Part shown: piece by piece, positions 60,080 through 64,000 of the stretch
How the letters are laid out: each line of letters begins with the position of its first letter
Position numbering within the stretch: the first letter of the stretch is position 1
Assembly: GCF_023660105.1 (NCBI RefSeq)
Contig: NZ_JAMHGA010000043.1
Span: 1-64,000, forward strand
Reading direction: 5' to 3'
DNA: 64,000 nt
DNA from: Desulfovibrio aminophilus
GTDB lineage: Bacteria; Desulfobacterota; Desulfovibrionia; Desulfovibrionales; Desulfovibrionaceae
Position numbers and translations under genes: made by a program
Notes under the pieces: generated by a model
What the model was told of the DNA's origin: nothing
What the model saw: the letters and a program-made list of their open reading frames with translations, nothing else
The model's database searches: none

Positions 60080-60880
60080 ATGCGCCGTCTGTCCATCGCC
60101 CTGTCCGTCCTGGTCCTGCTCGTGACCGCCCTGTCCTGCTCCAAGGAGCCCCGCCTGGAGGGCCGGCAGAACTTCGGCCGTTTCTTCGCCCAGTACGGAG
60201 TGACCGGCTCGTTCGTGCTCTTCGACCCCCGCCGCGAGAGCCTGGTGGTCTACAACGATGAGATGGCCGAGCGGAACTTTCCGCCCTGCTCGACCTTCAA
60301 GATCGTGAATTCGCTCTTGGCCCTGGATTCCGGGGCCGTGTCCGGGCCGGACCAGGTCTTCCGCTGGGACGGCAAGGACCGGGGCGACCCGGCCTGGAAC
60401 CGCGACCTGACCATGAAGGACGCCTTCCGCTCCTCGGCCGTCTGGGTCTTCCAGCAGATCGCCGACGGCATGGGCCGGGAGTCCATCCGCACCCGCCTGT
60501 CCCAGATGAACTACGGCAACGCCGAGACGAGCGGGCCGGACCCGTTCTGGATCAACGGCGACCTGCGCATCTCGGCCCTGGGCCAGGTGGACTTCCTGCG
60601 CCGCCTGAGCGCCGGGGAGCTCGTCTTCTCGGACAAGGCCCAGAAGGCGGTCAAGGACATGATGGTCCTGGAGAACGACGTGAACGGCCGCATCCTGCGC
60701 GGCAAGACGGGCATGACCGAGAAGAACGGCCTGCGCCTGGGCTGGTTCGTGGGCTGGGTGGAGAAGGACGGGAAGAACTATCCCTTCGCGCTGAACATCC
60801 TCTCCGACCATCCGCGCGCGGACTTCATGGAGGCCCGCCAGGCCATCGTGCGGGAAATCCTCAAGACCCTCTGGATCTAG
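60080..60880 (+). CDS. Class D (OXA-type) beta-lactamase, predicted lipoprotein
   Basis: A 266-residue serine beta-lactamase homologue. A lipoprotein signal (VTALSC) predicts attachment at C20. The active-site set is complete: STFK at 71-74 (S71 nucleophile, K74 to be carbamylated), SxV at 119-121, YGN at 145-147 and KTG at 209-211. The FPPCSTFKIVNSLLALD context is typical. It lies 14 bp after cobT with no mobile element nearby, so it looks chromosomal and intrinsic. Penicillin-binding activity or a regulatory role cannot be excluded. Confidence 0.9.
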   Translation: MRRLSIALSVLVLLVTALSCSKEPRLEGRQNFGRFFAQYGVTGSFVLFDPRRESLVVYNDEMAERNFPPCSTFKIVNSLLALDSGAVSGPDQVFRWDGKDRGDPAWNRDLTMKDAFRSSAVWVFQQIADGMGRESIRTRLSQMNYGNAETSGPDPFWINGDLRISALGQVDFLRRLSAGELVFSDKAQKAVKDMMVLENDVNGRILRGKTGMTEKNGLRLGWFVGWVEKDGKNYPFALNILSDHPRADFMEARQAIVREILKTLWI

Positions 60881-61173
60881 GCCCGGGAGCGGTCCTTCCA
60901 GTTCCACCACAGGCGCAGCGCGGGGTCCGGGCCGCCGGTCTCGGCCACGTGCACCGCGCAGCGGAAGACGTAGAGCACGCAGCGGTCCACGTGGCGGCCC
61001 TCCAGGGCCTCCAGCCCGCGGTACATCTCCTCGGGGTCGGCTCCGCGCAACGCATCCGGTGCGCGGTAGCCCAGGCGCAGCAGGTCGCGGGCCATGCTCG
61101 GGCCGATGCCCGGCAGGGCTTGCAGAGCCGTCAGCGCGGCCTTGTCGGAATCAGTGTTTGATGCCCGCGGCAT
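60877..61173 (-). CDS. Helix-hairpin-helix protein, Cdd1 (pathogenicity locus) family
   Basis: A 98-residue protein with an HhH fold [20 protein letters not shown] near the N-terminus and [15 protein letters not shown] in the C-terminal half, matching the small Cdd1-type family. HhH motifs bind DNA non-specifically, but the role is unknown. Its start overlaps the hemC 3' end by 23 bp, and its stop shares a CTAG with the beta-lactamase stop. Confidence 0.8.
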   Translation of the reverse strand: MPRASNTDSDKAALTALQALPGIGPSMARDLLRLGYRAPDALRGADPEEMYRGLEALEGRHVDRCVLYVFRCAVHVAETGGPDPALRLWWNWKDRSRA

Positions 61174-62086
61174 AGACCTCGGCCAGAACCTCGGCGGCTC
61201 CGGCGGCCAGCACCCTGCGGGCCAGCTCGGTTCCCAGTTCCCAGGCCTGGTCCACCGGCCCGGCGAGCTCCAGGCGCACGGCCCGGCCGCCCTCGGTGTC
61301 GGCCACGAAGCCGGTGAGATGCACGATCCCGCCCAGCACCTGGGAATGGGCCGCGATGGGCACCTGGCAGCCGCCGTCCAGGGCGGTGAGGAAGCCGCGC
61401 TCGGCCCGGACCCGGATCTTCGTTTCCGCGTGATCCAGGAAGGCCAGCAGTTCGGCCACTTCCGGCCGGTCCTTGCGGTACTCGATGCCCAGGGCCCCCT
61501 GGGCCACGGCGGGCAGGAAATCCGGCGGTCCGAGGACCTCGCTCTTCGGCGCGGAGAGGCCCAGGCGCTTGAGCCCGGCCGTGGCCACCACGATGGCGTC
61601 GTACCGGCCTTCCAGGAGCTTGCGCACCCGGGTGTCCAGGTTGCCGCGCAGGGACTCCACCACGAGGTCCGGACGCAGGGTCTTGAGCTGGGCCTGGCGG
61701 CGCAGGCTGCTCGTGCCGACCCTGGCCGCCTGGGGCAGGGCCGCGAGCCCGTCGAAATTCACGGACAGGAGCGTGTCGGTGCAGTCCTCGCGTTCGGGGT
61801 TCACGCCCACCACCAGCTCGGGCGGCAGCTCCGTGGGCACGTCCTTCATGCTGTGCACGGCGATGTCGGCCCGGCCGTCCAGCAGGGCCTCCTCGATCTC
61901 CTTGACGAACAGGCCCTTGCCGCCCACCTGGGCCAGGGGCACGTCGAGAATCTTGTCGCCCGTGGTCTTGATCTTGAGCAGCTCCACGGAAAGGCCGGGG
62001 TGACGGGCGCGGAGCAGGGCCGAGATGTGCTCGGCCTGCCACAAGGCCAGGGCGCTGCCCCGGGTGGCGATGGTCAGTGTCTTCAT
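61151..62086 (-). CDS. hemC: Hydroxymethylbilane synthase (porphobilinogen deaminase)
   Basis: A 311-residue enzyme that polymerises four porphobilinogen units. [40 protein letters not shown], and the dipyrromethane cofactor cysteine C240 in [12 protein letters not shown] are diagnostic. The second of two ATGs (62086) is used because AAAGG is better spaced. It feeds both siroheme/haem and cobalamin, of which later steps are encoded elsewhere in this window. Confidence 0.96.
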   Translation of the reverse strand: MKTLTIATRGSALALWQAEHISALLRARHPGLSVELLKIKTTGDKILDVPLAQVGGKGLFVKEIEEALLDGRADIAVHSMKDVPTELPPELVVGVNPEREDCTDTLLSVNFDGLAALPQAARVGTSSLRRQAQLKTLRPDLVVESLRGNLDTRVRKLLEGRYDAIVVATAGLKRLGLSAPKSEVLGPPDFLPAVAQGALGIEYRKDRPEVAELLAFLDHAETKIRVRAERGFLTALDGGCQVPIAAHSQVLGGIVHLTGFVADTEGGRAVRLELAGPVDQAWELGTELARRVLAAGAAEVLAEVYAAGIKH

Positions 62087-62143
62087 GGACATCCTTTGGG
62101 GCTCATGAGAAGGGGCCGCCCCTGGCGGACGGTCCCGCCGGTG

Positions 62144-62386
62144 CTAGTGGCCGCAGGTGGAGCAGCTGCCGCCGGAACAGCTGGAGCAGCCGCCGCCTCC
62201 GCCTCCTTCGCCCGAGGGGGACATGTCGAAGTCGCCGCCCTCGCCGCCGCTCTTGGCCCGGCAGCGGGACATGAGCTTGGACGTCTTGGCCGAGCCGCAC
62301 TTGGGGCAGGCCGGAGTCTCCTCGCCGAAGACGAGTTCCTCGAACTCCTGGCCGCACTTGCCGCACTTGTATTCGAAAATGGGCAT
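62144..62386 (-). CDS. FmdB-family zinc ribbon protein
   Basis: An 80-residue protein: the N-terminal FmdB zinc ribbon MPIFEYKCGKCGQEFEEL with C8/C11 and CPKC, a short linker, then a Gly/Ser/Cys tail ending SCSTCGH. Family members are small regulators or chaperones of poorly known function. The ATG at 62386 has GGAGG upstream. The tail resembles those of the two HesB-like proteins at 53.5-54.3 kb. Confidence 0.9.
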   Translation of the reverse strand: MPIFEYKCGKCGQEFEELVFGEETPACPKCGSAKTSKLMSRCRAKSGGEGGDFDMSPSGEGGGGGGCSSCSGGSCSTCGH

Positions 62387-62506
62387 GGATCGAACCTCCG
62401 AACGGGATGAAAGCCCCCGGGTCATAGCCCGAAAAGCGGGCGTCTGGCAACGCCGGGGGCGGACCGGGTTAGAATAGGCGCTGATGGGGAAAAGGCAATG
62501 CCCGGA

Positions 62507-63802
62507 TCAGAGGGTCCGGCGGTCGAGCACCCGTTTGGCCTTGCTTTCCGCGCGCTCCAGGGTTTTGGGCTCCACCAGCCGGACGTCGAAGGACACGCCC
62601 AGCTCGTCCAGCTTGCGGCGCAGGGTCTCGATGACGTCCTGGGACTCGGAGATGCGGTCGGTGCAGAAGGACTCCGGGGCCTCCACCAGGACCGTGGCCT
62701 TGTCCATGCGGTCCTCGCGGTCCAGGACGATCTGGTAGTGCGGGCCCGCCAGTCCGCTCTCCAGGAGGATGGCCTCCACCTGGGAGGGGAAGACGTTCAC
62801 GCCCCGGATGATGAGCATGTCGTCGGCCCGGCCCGGGATGCGGGCCATGCGCCGGAAGGTGCGGCCGCAGGCGCAGGGTTCGTCGATGAGCCGGGTCAGG
62901 TCGCCGGTGCGGTAGCGCACCACCGGGAAGGCCTCCTTGGTCAAGGTGGTCAGGACCAGCTCGCCGGTTTCGCCCGGGGCCACGGGCTCGCCGCTCTCCG
63001 GGTCCACGATCTCGGCCAGGAAGTGGTCCTCGTTGATGTGCAGTCCCCGGCGCTCCAGGCATTCGCCCGCGATGCCCGGGCCCATGACCTCGCTGATGCC
63101 GTAGTTGTCCGTGGCCTGGACGCCGAGGCGCTCCTCGATCTCGCGGCGCATGGGCTCGGACCAGGGCTCGGCCCCGAAGAGGCCGACGCGCAGGGTCAGG
63201 TCGTTGCGGCCGACGCCCATCTCGGCCAGGGCGTCGGCCAGGTGCAGGGCGTAGCTCGGGGTGCAGATGAGGGCCGTGGCGCGGTAGTCCTGCATGATCA
63301 TGATCTGGCGGCGGGTGTTGCCGCTGGAGCTGGGAATGACCGAGGCCCCGATGCGCTCGGCCCCGTAGTGGAAGCCGAAGCCGCCGGTGAACAGGCCGTA
63401 GTTCAGGGCGATCTGGACCACGTCGTCCTTGGTCACGCCCCCGGCGGTGAGCACCCGGGCCACCAGCTCGGACCAGCGGCGCACGTCGCCCTTGGTGTAG
63501 CCGACCACCGTGGGCTTGCCCGTGGTGCCCGAGGAGGCCTGGAGCCGGACCACCTCGCGCAGGGGCACGGCGAACAGGCCGTAGGGGTAGTTGTCGCGCA
63601 CGTCGGCCTTGGTGGTGAAGGGCAGCCGCCGCACGTCGTCCAGGGAGCGGATCTGGTCCGGGTCCAGGCCCAGCTCGGCGAAGCGCCTGCTGTAGAGCGG
63701 CACGTTGCGGGCCACCCGGGTCAGGGTGGATTGCAGGCGCTCCAGCTGGACCATCTCCAGGTCCGAGCGGTTCATGCATTCGCAGTCGGCTTGCCAGTAC
63801 AT
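62507..63802 (-). CDS. Phenylacetate-CoA ligase family protein (PaaK-like)
   Basis: A 431-residue ANL-type adenylating enzyme. LPFTTKADVRDNYPYGLFAVP, the nucleotide motif SSGTTGKPTVVGYT, YGISEVMGPG, RYRTGDLT and GRADDMLIIRGVNVFPSQVE match PaaK-type aryl-CoA ligases. In anaerobes these often activate phenylacetate or indoleacetate released from aromatic amino acids by 2-oxoacid:ferredoxin oxidoreductases. A branched-chain amino-acid ABC ATPase lies immediately upstream, fitting that use. Confidence 0.9.
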   Translation of the reverse strand: MYWQADCECMNRSDLEMVQLERLQSTLTRVARNVPLYSRRFAELGLDPDQIRSLDDVRRLPFTTKADVRDNYPYGLFAVPLREVVRLQASSGTTGKPTVVGYTKGDVRRWSELVARVLTAGGVTKDDVVQIALNYGLFTGGFGFHYGAERIGASVIPSSSGNTRRQIMIMQDYRATALICTPSYALHLADALAEMGVGRNDLTLRVGLFGAEPWSEPMRREIEERLGVQATDNYGISEVMGPGIAGECLERRGLHINEDHFLAEIVDPESGEPVAPGETGELVLTTLTKEAFPVVRYRTGDLTRLIDEPCACGRTFRRMARIPGRADDMLIIRGVNVFPSQVEAILLESGLAGPHYQIVLDREDRMDKATVLVEAPESFCTDRISESQDVIETLRRKLDELGVSFDVRLVEPKTLERAESKAKRVLDRRTL

Positions 63803-63818
63803 CGCCGCCTCCCTTTGG

Positions 63819-64000
63819 CTAGCGGGCGTCGAGGTCGCGGCCCAGATAGGCCCGCTGCACGTCCTTGTTGGCCAGCAGTTCGTCCGCCGGTCCCTGGAGG
63901 ATGATCCGGCCGGTTTCCAGCACGTAGCCCCGGTCCGCGATGCGCAGCGCGCTCCGGGCGTTCTGCTCCACCAGGAGCACGGTCAGGCCCAGCTCGTCGC
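63819..64000 (-). CDS. livF: Branched-chain amino-acid ABC transporter ATPase LivF (partial, N-terminus missing)
   Basis: Only the last 60 codons are inside the window. They contain [38 protein letters not shown] and an AYLGRD ending, the typical C-terminal region of LivF-type ATPases, including the H-loop position occupied by Q-N as usual in this subfamily. The stop lies 16 bp before the PaaK-like start codon. Confidence 0.9.
   Translation of the reverse strand, partial: DELGLTVLLVEQNARSALRIADRGYVLETGRIILQGPADELLANKDVQRAYLGRDLDAR

Overview
The window is a very GC-rich, densely coded chromosomal segment with no rRNA, tRNA, CRISPR array, phage or insertion sequence that I could recognise. The gene content points to a sulfate-reducing member of the Desulfovibrionaceae/Desulfovibrionales: tetrahaem cytochrome c3, desulfoferrodoxin, rubrerythrin, rubredoxin and rubredoxin:oxygen oxidoreductase (Roo), a c-haem chemoreceptor resembling DcrA, siroheme decarboxylase for the alternative haem route, the anaerobic cobalamin pathway, futalosine-type menaquinone synthesis and hydrogenase maturation genes. 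Two genes run off the ends (yjbQ at the left, a livF-type ATPase at the right).

Layout. 1-6.9 kb: biotin synthesis, with bioA-bioD leftward (followed by cobM and yjbQ) and bioF-bioG/H-like-bioC rightward, then leftward cbiET. 7-13.4 kb: a secreted polysaccharide deacetylase, and a leftward run gpsA - small lipoprotein - two tandem SDR/DUF2867 paralogues - cbiD. 13.5-17.6 kb: ahbB-hemL-cbiG-cobJ and cytochrome c3. 17.6-19.5 kb: a long acidic repeat protein with a PopZ-like C-terminus, then 270 bp of strong hairpins. 19.5-29.3 kb: a small conserved protein, ubiE/menG, UDP-sugar dehydrogenase, mqnB, polyprenyl diphosphate synthase, an HDOD-PAS-GGDEF protein and purL. 29.4-35.8 kb: a tetrahaem cytochrome plus haem chemoreceptor, a PilZ protein, then the oxygen-defence cluster perR-rbr-dfx-(double rubredoxin)-roo. 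35.9-41.3 kb: secreted proteins, a VWA-OmpA protein, a Cache chemoreceptor and hldD. 41.3-49.5 kb: lptD, mutL, a methyltransferase, alr, a small protein and a PhoR-like kinase. 49.5-54.3 kb (leftward): Mrp, Pit with its DUF47 partner, hypA-hypB, and two HesB-like genes, one carrying an in-frame UGA that I read as selenocysteine. 54.5-64 kb: TetR, pyrR, shikimate-kinase-like, YkgJ, a WcbI/glycosyltransferase pair, an orphan BrnA, cobT, a class D beta-lactamase, a Cdd1-type HhH protein, hemC, FmdB, a PaaK-like ligase and livF.

How the genes work together. Tetrapyrrole metabolism recurs through the window (hemL, hemC, ahbB, cobM, cbiET, cbiD, cbiG, cobJ, cobT). It supplies cobalamin and also the c-haems used by cytochrome c3, the tetrahaem cytochrome and the haem chemoreceptor. 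The PerR-to-Roo block is a complete path for removing peroxide, superoxide and oxygen, with rubredoxin as electron carrier. The strongest unusual signals are the UGA-containing HesB gene, the in-frame double rubredoxin with an internal start, and the acidic PopZ-like protein. Everything here was read by eye; no database search was run.
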